Positions 54,704-64,000 of a stretch of 64,000 nt of DNA are shown in pieces. The stretch is taken from contig QPMI01000577.1 in assembly GCA_004431415.1 (NCBI GenBank), positions 1-64,000 on the forward strand, in the 5' to 3' direction. This DNA comes from Cyanophora paradoxa. Taxonomy: Eukaryota; Glaucocystophyceae; Cyanophorales; Cyanophoraceae. The position numbers were made by a program, and so were the translations under genes. Position 1 is the first letter of the stretch, and the number at the start of each line of letters is the position of its first letter. The notes under the pieces are model-generated. The model was given only the letters and a program-made list of their open reading frames with translations, had not been told where the DNA came from and did not search any database.

Positions 54704-56626
54704 ATGCATCTGGCGCGGGGGCACACAGCGAAGCGCTTGAAGACATTTGCGCTGTCTTCAAGTGCTTTTGCGCTGCCAGCGTACTCCAATGACTACACCG
54801 ACGCGAGCGCTTCGGAAGTTTACCTATCCGACCTGCCCGACGCCGTCCTCGGCCACATTTTTCAGAAAGCGTCTCTGCCATACGCCTGGCCGCTTCGCGG
54901 AGTGTGCAGGTCCGTCGCCGGGCCTCTCGCCGATGCGCGCGTTGATCATGGCCCGCGCCGACTCACGCGCGCGCCGCCGCGCAGGCGTTGGAGGAGCCTG
55001 ATTGAGAGCACAGCCTGGGAGGAAGTGGAGCTTCGGTCCAACTGCCCTCCTCCCGGCCATTTCGATCAGCTGGCGTCGCTCGTTCGGGCCGGGCAGATCA
55101 AGCTCGCCAGCCGCGCGTGTGCACGACTGCGCGTTGGAATGTGCCACGTGAACTACTTGAACTACATCGTCGTCGCTTCAGCGTGCGGCGTGCTGGCGGC
55201 CTGCAGCAAGGACGGCCGCCTGGCGGAGGCGGACGTGAGCTTTGGTATCCCCGAGATGTACGAGGGATTAGCTTATGAGAACGGCGGCATCCTTCATGCC
55301 TTCATGATCGGCACGCTCTCAGCACTTCGGCCGCAGCACCCAACGCGCAGCTCGCTCGAGAAGCTCTCCATCAGCGTCGCTCCTGACGACAAAGATTTCG
55401 TCGACGTCGACCTGGGCACGAGCACGCCGCCGTCAGCCGAGAATCTGCAAGCGGCTCTGGAGCCGTTGGGCAGCATTCGCTCCCTGAAGATCATGCCGAA
55501 CGCGTTTCGCGTAGACAGCGCAGCGGCGGCGGCCATCGCCAGCAGCCTCCCGAAGCTCCAGTCCATCTACTTCCAGCCAGCAGACTGCGGGGCGATGGCC
55601 GCTCTCGCGCGCCTGTCGTCTCTGAGCGACGTGCTCATCCGGTGGTCTGATTTCGGAGATGAAGTGGCGCCTTGGGAGATCAGCGACGCCCTGTCTGCCC
55701 TGGCCGAGGGTCCCGCCGGCAAGTCGCTTCAGTCGCTTGTCCTGGACGACTCGTCTTTCTGGTGCGCAGTCGCATTCTCGGTCCTCGTTCATTTTTCTTT
55801 CAATTGATCCCCCCCCCCCCCCCCCCCCCAGGAACCAATTCCCCATCAACAGCGCGGCGTTGCGCAGCATCGCGCGTTTCCCGCTCCTAAAAAAGATGGC
55901 TCTACCGGTTTGCCAGCTTTCTTTCGTTTCCGCTGCGGCCTTAAGCTTTCGCCCACTGAAACCGGATCGCGAACCGCAGCTGAGCCACCCCGACCTGCTC
56001 CCCGCCGACCTGGCTGCCTTCCGCTCGCCGAGCCTGCGGGCGGTGGTGGCGCGGATCGAGAGGCCGGGGTTCACTTCTGAGCGGCTCCGGGCGCTCGAGG
56101 CGGCCCTCGCCGGCTGCCCGGATCTGGAGTGGCTGGATCTGGATCTCTGCATTCCAGGTACCGTCCACTCATTTGTTGATCGCTTGTTCGACTTTGAGCG
56201 TCTCCCAGATGCCGGCGCCGCCGACGCGAGGGAGGCTCTTGCAAGCCTCTTCCGTGCATGCGCGCCGTCGCTCTGCGAGCTGTCGCTCGAGCTCGGCCGC
56301 TTCCTGCAAGCGGGGGAGATCCAAGCGCTCGCGGAGTGCACCAGGCTCGAGCTTCTGCTCATGCGCTGCTCCGTGCGCTCGATCGCGGAGATCGGACCCC
56401 TTCAGGTGCGCCGCGCGCGCCTGCAGCTGCAGCCCCATCCGTATGGCCCTGACCCCCCCGGAAGCGCCTGGGATCGTACCCCGGCATGCTCGCGATCCGG
56501 TCCACGGCGATCGACATCCAGGTCGAGGGCCAGGAGGCAGGGTACGAGGCGATCGTCGGGCGGCTGGTGCAGGACGCGTGGCCGGCCGCCGAGGTCAACG
56601 CCTGGTTCGCGGCGGCGCCGGCGTGA
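54704..56626 (+). CDS. F-box/LRR-like protein, paralog 2 (intact)
   Basis: ATG at 54704. The F-box lies at residues ~44-68 (YLSDLPDAVLGHIFQKASLP, then YAWPLRGVCR). An intron at about 54910-54993 (CAG|GTCCG...GCGCAG|GCGTTGG) leads to WRSLIESTAWEEVELRSN, LRR-like segments SIRSLKIMPNAF, LPKLQSIYFQPA and SSLSDVLIRW, then an intron at 55762-55831 whose 3' end is 21 C followed by AG. Later exons encode LLPADLAAFRSPSLRAVVAR, CPDLEWLDLDL, SLCELSLELGRFLQAGEIQA and, after another intron, MLAIRSTAIDIQVEGQEAGY..AWFAAAPA with a TGA at 56624-56626. The family acts as SCF ubiquitin-ligase receptors. It shares domain order and intron sites with the gene at 15115-17245 and lacks that copy's 7-nt insertion. 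Confidence 0.78.
55762..55831 (+). other. Intron with 21-C polypyrimidine tract
   Basis: GTGCGCAGTCGC...TTTCTTTCAATTGAT is followed by 21 C and AG. Removing it joins SSFW to NQFPINSAALRSIARF, as expected from the paralog's exon order. Confidence 0.8.
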
Positions 56627-57430
56627 GCGCCAGCGCTGGCCGTAGCCTGGAGCCGTATGCCATGATTTATCATAGTATTACGACTATGAAGAGATGTATG
56701 AGGCCTCAAGGTTTAGGCTCCGGGTATTATGCATGTGCCATGGTCATGATTCATGTTGGTCATTTAATTGTAATTTCCGCCTCTTCGTCTTGTTGTTCCT
56801 CTTACCTGTCCGCTTCCTGTGATCTATCTCTCTTACTGCTGTCGTCCTTCGTCAGTTTCGTCTCCGCAAACTAGTGATGTGGTCGTCAGTTTCGTCTCTG
56901 CAAACTAGTGATATCATAGTATGGTCGCTCTGCAAACTAGTGACGTTGGTGTTAGCCCTAGCTCTTTTTTGTGTCTGTCATCCTCTAGATCTGCTCGGTT
57001 TCAATCTTTCTCGCGATCCGATGATCGCCTGACCGTCGGACTCTGTGTCTTTTGTTGTCGGTTTTGGCTCTTCGTCTTGCTTCTGTTGTCCCTGCGCCCC
57101 CTGGGCAGTTGTCCCAGTGCTGGTGTATATGGCTATATATGGCCTGGAGAAATCATTGAATCGAACATTTGCAAATGGAATTCGAAGCTTCGTGTTTACA
57201 TGTACAGGAAGCTTAAGCTCAAGCTTTCATTTGGATCCGGAATCGAAGCGCGCGACATAATGTCATCAATTAGAATTTACAGGTCCTGTCGACTGTACAT
57301 GTCGTGAGCCGCGAGCAGTTGGAACCGAACGCGTCCGACCGTCGGACGGTCCGCACTGCAGCTTCGTCCGCATATGTGCACGGTTATCGAAGCGTCTAAC
57401 TCACGGAGCGCACCTGCAGCCCAGGGTTCC
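56627..57430. other. Intergenic region with a three-copy tandem repeat
   Basis: No gene was found. At 56850-56950 the unit CGTCAGTTTCGTCTCTGCAA-ACTAGTGAT occurs twice and a shortened third copy (CGCTCTGCAAACTAGTGACG) follows; spacing is 34 and 42 bases. Pyrimidine-rich DNA surrounds it. Confidence 0.7.
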
Positions 57431-57434
57431 CGCG

Positions 57435-60400
57435 GGCCGTTAAGAATAGGTGGCAAAAATAATTCAACGAATCAGAGGGACGCGCGCACGAGGTGGAGGT
57501 GCCCGAGCAGGCGCACTTCTCCGCGGGGCAGGCGCTGGCGTCCGGGCAGCGGAGGCACCGGCCCCCGCAGCACCTCCCGTTCTGGAAGTGGCCCAGGTAG
57601 TCCCACGCGGCTGCCCGCCCAAATCGAGAGAGAGACGGTTTGAATATTCGAATTCGAAGTTAAGAGGTGCGTGATTTGGAGCGGACCGCAGCCGGAGCCG
57701 TCGGGGCAGGCGGTCGGGCACGCTTCGCAGCCGGAGGGGCAGTTCAGGCAGGTGAACGGCGACGAGGCGAACCTGCGGGCCACAAATTGAATTTAAAGGC
57801 CAGGTCTAGGCGAGCTCAAGGGGAAATTTTAACAGAGGGCGCGCGGGGGCAGCCCACACATTAAATTAACGCGGGGGCAGTACGGGCGAGAACCAGATCT
57901 AGAGCCGGGCTCGAGAGGAAATCAAACAGAAGGCGCGCCCCGGCGCCGGCGCCGGCGCGGATCGAAAGCGGACGCGGACCTGCAGGTGCCCGGGTTGCAC
58001 TCGCAGGCCGCCCCCAGCGAGGGGCACGTCCCGCCAGCTGCGCCGTCATTTTTATAATTACACGACTCGGTGATCATGAGTCTGAGAGCCGACAGATCTA
58101 GAGAATATATATATTAAAGAACCGTACCGCATTCGGAGTCCTGGCAGCAGCCTTCCTCGCCGATGCACCCGCCGGCCCCGCCGTTCGCGCGCTGGCAGAA
58201 CCGCAGCGGGGAGGTGCACGTCGGCGGTGGCGGCGGCGACGGAGTACTGGAGGGCGTCGGGGTGGCCGTAGGCGTCGTGGAGCACTTGTTGTCGACGCAC
58301 TCCTGATCATGAGACTCCGCTGCGCGCGCGTGCATGTAATTTAATTTCGAATTTCCGACTGAATTCGAATTCCCCGATCTCGTCGAGTCGATCGCGTGCG
58401 AACGAAATGTGGAAGAAACTCACAGCAATCCGCCTTGGTGCAACCTGTGAGTTCAATAAAGTAATCAACGATTGATCATGACGTCGACTGTACTTTGTTA
58501 AACTGCGAGCTCCAGCTGCAGCTTACACTGCACGCAGGGCCCGGTGAGGAAGCAGCGCCTCAGTCCGTCCGAGCACGGCGGGGGAGTGGGCGCCTCGCCT
58601 GCGCGCCTGCACTTCCCGTCCACGCACACATCGGTTCCGACTGCGAGTTCGAAACCGAAGTAAATAAAATTTTGAAGTGACATCGAAGTCGACATGTACA
58701 TGCTCGGGTCCTGGATTAATATTGCTGCGCATGCACGTGAACATGCGCGCGCACCGCAATGCAAATCGTAACAGCCTGCCCGCGCATAATTATAAGACCG
58801 AAGAGCTAAAATGTCGACCGCTCGACGAAGACAACTACTTACACTCTGCACACTTGCCGTTGGGACAGAGGCGCTGGTTGCCGGGACACGTATCAACAGG
58901 AATGGCTGGTCTGCATTCTCCGTTCACACAACTCTCATTTTCAGCTGCACGCGGTTTCAATTATCCATTTCGAAGAAGTCTGATTCGTGCGCGCTTTATA
59001 TTTTAATTAGCGCCCAGCCCATCATGGACGCACAGCAATCTGTCCTCTCGCAGCCTGCAATATTATAATTAGTTGAGATCAAAGTTCATTCATAATCAGG
59101 AATTCAAAAGCTTGCGATCGGGCTGGAGCTCGAGAAATCGATCAAGCTACTCACATTGCTGACAGCGGCCGTTGGCCCCAGACCCAGGGCAGCGACGAGT
59201 GTTGTCGGGGCACGGTTGGCATACGAGTTTCGAGCAATCGCCGCCCGGGCCGTTGCATACACATTGCTGATTTTGTGCTGCTCGAGAAATTGATATTACT
59301 ACAGATATCGATGCAAATTTGCATGCGAAGCTTAAGCCCCGATGATGCACGTACAGCAGTCAGTCTGCACGCAGCCTGCACTCGCAATTCGTGATCAGCC
59401 GCAGGTGCCGTCGCCGGAGTTTAATTTGGCAGGGTCGCGCGCACATTGCTGGCAGGTTTCGTCGCTGCAGAGCTTCTCGTCCGGGGGGCACTCGGGAGGA
59501 GGCTCGGGCCTCCCGCCGCCACCGCCGGGGGGGGAGTACCCGCGGGGCGGCCAAAAGAACCCGGGGGGCCACGGCCAGCCGTAGGGGGGCCACCAGCCCG
59601 GCGGCCAGTCTCCCAAGCGCGGCCGCGGGGGCCAAACGTAGCCGGGAGGCCAGTTGGAGGGGCGAGGCCAGCCGGCGGGCACCGCTGGGTACGCCGTGTC
59701 GCTGCGCATTCTCGTTGTCTCAACGGCCGATCGCAAGGCCCGCGGCGGCCCCGCGCATTTGGTGCTCGTCGCGCCCGATGTCGACGCCACGCACGTTCCG
59801 CCCGCTGTCCATGGGCGAAATTGTGATCAGCCACGAGCCGGTTCACGCGGGAATCGATGCAAATGACCATATGGCCATGGGCCCGGGCGAAATTGTGATC
59901 AGCCAAGAGCCGGCGCCGGCCACGAGCCATGTATAGGCGCCGATTTCGAAATCCATGCCCGGCGGCCGCGCGATTATAAAACCGATTATATAAGTTCGAA
60001 ATTTATTTGAAGCTAGCGCTTGAGGGACTCACGGCAATCAGCATCCGAACAACCTGCATGCGTGGCAGCGCTCTCAATATTAATCGCAGAACAACGCACG
60101 CGAAAATTCCACGAGACGCACAGACTTTGCATATGCCGTCGGGACAGCGGCGCTCGGTCGGAGGGCACACCGGCTTGCAAGAGTCGTCCACGCATTCATC
60201 CGATCCAGCTGCGCATGCGTATATATACGTACACGTATATATCCGCGCACGCGCAATCAAATTGAAATATCAATGAATTTCCAGGCCTAGGAGCACGGCG
60301 GAATTGAGGGGAACGTGATGCAATTAAATGCATGTGCGCATGCACATCGCGAAAACCAATCGGCAGGCGGCGCGCGCACCGCATGTGGAGGTGGAGTTGC

Positions 60401-60503
60401 AGGATTCGCCGGAGCTCGAGGCGCCCGCGCAGGTGGAAATCAGCTGGAGGAATCCGAGGGCCAGGAGGAGCAGCTGCCATGTTCGTTTCGAGTCGCGTCC
60501 CAT
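57435..60503 (-). CDS. Secreted Cys-rich repeat protein with Trp-Pro-Pro-rich linker
   Basis: The ATG at 60503 gives a textbook signal peptide (WQLLLLALGFLQLISTCAGA), followed by short Cys-rich exons, one or two modules each: DECVDDSCKPVCPPTERRCP (about 60180), CPPDEKLCSDETCQQCA (about 59470), CQPCPDNTRRCPGSGANGRC (about 59210), a module with CPNGKC (about 58860), DVCVDGKCRR and CSDGLRRCFLTGPCVQC (about 58600), CVDNKCSTT with a Thr/Pro linker, RFCQRANGGAGGCIGEEGCC (about 58190), CLNCPSGCEACPTACPDGSG (about 57740) and NGRCCGGRCLRCPDASACP (about 57560). At about 59500-59690 one exon encodes Trp/Pro/Tyr-rich repeats (WPPGYVWPP, DWPPGWWPPYGWPWPP). Most modules fit CxxxxC...CP...RRCP.G.C..C. There is no TM helix at the visible C-terminus, so it is probably a secreted cell-wall or matrix protein. 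The last exon's end near 57435 is uncertain. Confidence 0.65.
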
Positions 60504-61469
60504 CGCGGACGGCTGCGATATCGACGCACTGCAATTGTTTATGAATTCGACTCGGCGAATTCGCGCGCTATCGATATCGCAATTTTTTCGGGCTCTCTAG
60601 ATCTAACTAGGCGAGCCCGGACGCATGCGCAGTGGAACACGTACGTGCACGGACGCAATCGAAGCCGCTGATCGAGCGCACCGTCGAAGCGCAAAACTGG
60701 GGGAGATCTAGATGCCAGAGCTCGAGAAGAATCTCCTCATCGGTGTAACTCCTCGCGAGGAGCTCGAGCCTCATGATCAGGAGGGGAAAATTAGGTTGCA
60801 ATTCGAATTCAATGATTGGAGATAACGGCGCCTTCTTCATTTTCGCGCCAAGGTTCCTTCTGAATTTTTCGCGCGGAGGATGGAGGGGCCGCCGGGCGCC
60901 GCGGAGGCAGCCTGACACGGGGGCCCGGGGCCAAAATCGAATCACACTGTTGGAATTACGATGAAACGCACAGGAATGGAACGCGAGTCTACACACGGCC
61001 TGCAGATCTAGAGGTCCTGGCGCGCCGCGGAGGACAAGGGCGGGGCACGCGCGTCGCGAGCTGTGGCCGGTCGCGCGAGCGCCGGCGGCCCCCCTCGCGC
61101 CGCGCCGCGCTGAGCCTTGGAGCGAGCGGGGCGGGGCCGCGGCTTTGCGCTGCGCTGCGCTGCGCTGCGCTGCGCGCCGAGCCGGCTAGATCGTCGTGGG
61201 GGCGCGCTAGGAGGGAGGGCGGGGTCCCGCGGATGCGCCGCGGGGTGGAGGCGGGGTGAGGGGAGGTCCTGTCTAGAGCTCGCGGCCGCGGGCGGGCGAG
61301 GCAGGGGGGCGGCGGGGCGAGCGGCTGGGGCGGGCGGGGCGGGGCGGGGCGGGCGGGGCGGGCGGGGCGGGGCGGGGCGGGGCGGCGGGGGGCCGCGCGC
61401 GACGGGCGCGCCGAGCGGTCAGAGGATCCTGCGCGGGGGTAAGCGGGTTCGAATCCGCACGGAATCAAG
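60504..61469. other. Spacer with G-rich repeats; possible small ORF
   Basis: A minus-strand frame at 60607-60996 could encode a 129-aa protein (core MKKAPLSPIIEFELQ), but nothing supports it. At 61145-61181 there is (TGCGC)n, and at 61328-61390 (GGGGC)n with GGCGGGGC, a G-quadruplex-prone tract. This region may include the 3' end or UTR of the next minus-strand gene. Confidence 0.4.
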
Positions 61470-64000
61470 CAGTTCAATATCTGCGCTCGCCTGGGGTCGA
61501 CGTGGTAGACCGCCCGCAGGATGAAACGGTGCTTGCCGCCGGGGGGTACGCCCCCCGCGTCCTCCGGGCCCGCCAGGCCGCGAACGTAGTCGCCCTCCTT
61601 GAGCTTGTACGACTGACGAAGGGGGGTTATGTTTGCTCGGGCAACTGCGCAGTGTGGAGGGGGTGCGCTCACGTTGATGTTGTTGGGCATGATGATGATG
61701 GGGCCGGCGGGCGGGCCGTGCATGTACCCGTACGCCTGCGGCGGTACAAGAATCAAAAGGAGTACCAAGGCACGATAGGGAGGGGTATGGCGTCGGACCT
61801 GCAGGACAACGCGGCCAGCGCCGGAGGGCTCGTTCGGCGGCAGGTGCACCAGCCCGTGCACGAGCTGCCCGGGGAGGGGGGTACATGTAAGAACGGGGGT
61901 ACGCATCGAGCTTGGGTGAGGGTACAGGGGCACCTTGGCCTCGACCTCGCCGCCTGCATCCCCAAGGCCCGCGAATGGGTCCGTCGCCTCGTGCGCGGGT
62001 ACGCGTTTCACCGCCTTCTCCCGCGCCGTCTGAGGCTCAGGTAAGCTCTGAGGCGCTCGGGCGAGGGGCGGAGAGGGGCGGGGGCGCGCCTGCAAGTCGA
62101 CGAGGTAGGGACCAGGCTCGGCGGAGGGCCCGCCCTCGCCGTCGCCCTCGTCGCCCGGGGCCGGGGCCGGCACGTCGGCCTCGCCCCCGGCCGCCTCGTC
62201 GCCGGCCTGGAGGCGGTAGCGCGCGGCGAGGGCGGGCGCGATGCGCGGGCCGCGGCCGTCGGCCCCCTCGAGGCGCAGCGTCGCGCCGGCCGCGCGGGCG
62301 GTGCCCGCGACGGGGCGCCCGGACACAGCGGGCGCCTCGGACGCCGCGGCGGCCCAGGGGAACGCGGGCGCCGCGGGCGGCACGGGGGCGTACGGCGCCG
62401 GCGCGAAGCCCGAGGCCGGGGCGGGCGCGGCGGGGGCGGCCGCGGTCGCGGGCGGGAGCACGAGAGGCACGGGGCGGGGACGGGCGCGGCGGCGGGGGCG
62501 GCGGCGGCGGCGGCGGCGGGCTGCTGCTGGGCAGCCATCGCGGCGGCTGCGGCGGTGTACGCGGCGAAGAGGTCAGCCTGCGTGGAGCCGCCTGCGGTCG
62601 GCGACTGAACGGCAGCGGCCGGTGCGGCTGCGGCGGGCGCGGCGGCCGGAGCGGGCGGCGGAGCGTAGGCCGGAGCGTGCGCGGCGGGAGGGGCGTAAGC
62701 GCTCGCGGCGTTCGCGCCCGACCCGAAGCCGCCGGCCGAAGCGTGGCCGTAGCCGTGCCCCGCGTGGCCGGCGTAGCTCTCGTAGCCCGAGCTCGGCGGC
62801 GCGTGCCCGGAGGCCGCGGCCGCCGCTGCCGCCGCGGCCGCCGCGACGGCCGCCGGGCCCCCGTGCATCCCGTTCACGTCGAGCACCTGCGAACGAAGGC
62901 GCGACTCAGGACCGCAAATCAGATCACCTGAGCTTCGTTCGCACGCACCTCGACGAGGCGGGCCTTCTTGGCGCCGAGGTCCTGGAGGGAGACGCGCCCC
63001 GTGACGCGGTCGCCCTGCTGCAGGTTGTTCTTGCGGATCGTGTCGGGGTCCACGAAGATGTGCAGGCCCGCCGCGTTCTCCCGCAGGAACCCGAAGCGCT
63101 GCGGCGAGAAAGAAGGAAGGCGGGTGAGCACACACACGAACGCGACACGAACGCAACAAAGATATCAGAGAACACTTGAAGCTTTGAATCTAAAGCGCTC
63201 TGAAGCGATCTAAGCACTGATTCGGACTCTCGATACTCGGCAGAAGGCGAGGACAAGGGGGCGGGGCCGACCGAGGTAAAGATATCAGAGAACACTTGAA
63301 GCTTTGTTGAGTCTAAAGCGGCCCGAAGCGATCTAAACTCGGCACGAGGGAACGGGGCGGACCTTCGCGTTGATGTCCATGACGCCGGAGTCGATGAACT
63401 GCGTCGGCTGGTCCGTCCCGCCCACAGCCGCCAGCGTCGCCGCCGCCGCCGCCGGCACGCGCTGCGCCGGCTGCCCGTTGATGCTGATCACCTCCACCAG
63501 GTCTAGAGAGGGGAGGCCAGGTCAGCGGCCGCCCCGCGAGCGAGCGAGCGAGGCGCAGAGGCGCGAGAGACTCACGGGGCCGCTGCTTGCTGGGGTCTCC
63601 GCTCCCCGAGGAGACCTCCTGCACCATTCCGAAGACGTAGTCCTGGTCCTGTACCCCCCTGGCGTCAGGGGGAGGGGAATGGCGAGGGGGTACGCGGTTT
63701 TTCACCTTCATCGCGTAGTCGCGGATCACGTTCGGGGCGACGAAGATGTCCTGGCCCTGTCCGTGTCGCAGAAGGAAGCCTGGGGCGCGGAGTCGATTCC
63801 GTGCGGGGCCCGTTCCGGCGGGGGCCGGGGCGGGGCGGACCGTATCCCTTGACGGGGAAGATCTGCAGGGGGCCGCCGCCGGGGTTCTTGGCGCCGGAGG
63901 GGGTACCGAAGTCGTGGAGGCTCGAGCTGGTGTCCTGGCGCTTGGTGTCCGCCGCGTACGCGGGGGGGCTCAGCGGCCGCTTGCCGAGCGAGCTCGTGTG
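61470..64000 (-). CDS. Protein with three Rho-type cold-shock RNA-binding domains and Ala/Pro-rich linker; 5' end off window
   Basis: Minus-strand exons, right to left: a Ser/Pro segment and GGGPLQIFPVKGY (64000-63842), FLLRHGQGQDIFVAPNVIRD (63785-63706), DYVFGMVQEVS (about 63640), VEVISINGQPAQRVP (about 63490), RFGFLRENAAGLHIFVDPDT then NLQQGDRVTGRVSLQ (63100-62930), a long Ala/Pro/Gly/Tyr-rich linker with SSGYESYAGHAGHGYGHASA (62880-62100), LVHGLVHLPPNE (about 61840), AYGYMHGPPAGPIIIMPNNI (61738-61673) and YKLKEGDYVRGLAGPE..RAVYHVD (61618-61490). Each GFLR-like strand followed by VxPxxIR and LxxGDxVxG is the pattern of the RNA-binding cold-shock fold of bacterial Rho; here three are visible. 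An RNA-binding regulator is inferred, with no Rho ATPase motif in view. Start lies beyond 64000; the stop is not firmly placed. Confidence 0.65.
63158..63337. repeat. Direct duplication inside an intron of the Rho-CSD gene
   Basis: AAAGATATCAGAGAACACTT and the following 35-40 bases occur at 63158 and again at 63278, 120 bases apart, with a few differences. Both copies lie between the exon at 63100 and the exon at 63362. Confidence 0.85.

Noticed and set aside
60607-60996. 129-codon minus-strand ORF
   Set aside because: No domain or signal and no splice or promoter evidence; it may be UTR. Mentioned only as part of the spacer.
61425-61475. GCGGGTTCGAATCCGC, a perfect T-arm
   Set aside because: The upstream GCCGAGCGGTCAGAGG is too close to leave room for an anticodon arm, and the site sits in an intron or 3' region of a minus-strand gene.

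Overview
The window looks like nuclear DNA of a unicellular eukaryote (an alga or other protist). From about 9.14 kb onward it is GC-rich and packed with short-intron spliceosomal genes on both strands: F-box, RNA polymerase III subunit, RING, TPM and cold-shock-type domains, and secreted or membrane proteins with signal peptides. I could not place the lineage. Short self-complementary words (GATATC, TGATCA, GCATGCGC, GAATTC, AGATCT, AAGCTT) and long C/G homopolymers are strikingly common in its introns and spacers. Exon limits below were read by eye and are approximate unless a splice junction is given.

The first ~9.06 kb is different: AT-rich, intron-free, all genes on the plus strand, and of viral/transposon type. 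In order it holds the end of a primase plus SF3 helicase (broken), a GIY-YIG nuclease (broken), a small unknown ORF, a protein-primed family-B DNA polymerase (front half broken, palm half intact) and a retroviral-type integrase (one frameshift). This is the replication/integration module of a Polinton/Maverick, virophage-like or Polinton-like virus element; no capsid gene is in view and the left end lies outside the window. It is followed by 1.6 kb of AT-rich noncoding DNA with hairpins and degenerate repeats, and ends at a perfect 28-bp inverted repeat (9066-9138) exactly where composition changes.

9.1-14.6 kb: a type I membrane protein gene (+) with signal peptide, beta-propeller-like and IPT/TIG-like ectodomain, an internal 410-bp exon duplication and one TM helix. 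15.1-17.2 kb: F-box/LRR-like gene (-) with a 7-nt frame-breaking insertion. 17.6-20.1 kb: hypothetical gene (-). 20.8-21.6 kb: small hypothetical gene (+). 21.8-27.1 kb: large multi-exon gene (-) of unknown function.

27.1-46.1 kb holds a direct segmental duplication. The downstream copy is a complete RNA polymerase III RPC3/POLR3C-like gene (41921-46102, -); the upstream copy (29000-32158, -) lost its 5' end. Between them lie a large modular surface-protein gene (32853-38634, -), a 247-bp MITE-like element and other repeats.

46.3-49.2 kb: TM-TPM-TM-RING fusion gene (+). 49.5-54.6 kb: long coiled-coil gene (-). 54.7-56.6 kb: second, intact F-box/LRR-like gene (+), divergent from the coiled-coil gene. 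57.4-60.5 kb: secreted Cys-rich repeat protein (-) with a Trp-Pro-Pro linker. 61.5-64.0 kb: a gene (-) with three Rho-type cold-shock RNA-binding domains, running off the right edge.

The signals I find most unusual are a family of introns in three unrelated genes sharing a GTACCCC motif just inside the 5' splice site (introner-like), C homopolymers of 20-32 nt that form the polypyrimidine tract, and the modular surface protein ending in a four-helix membrane domain.
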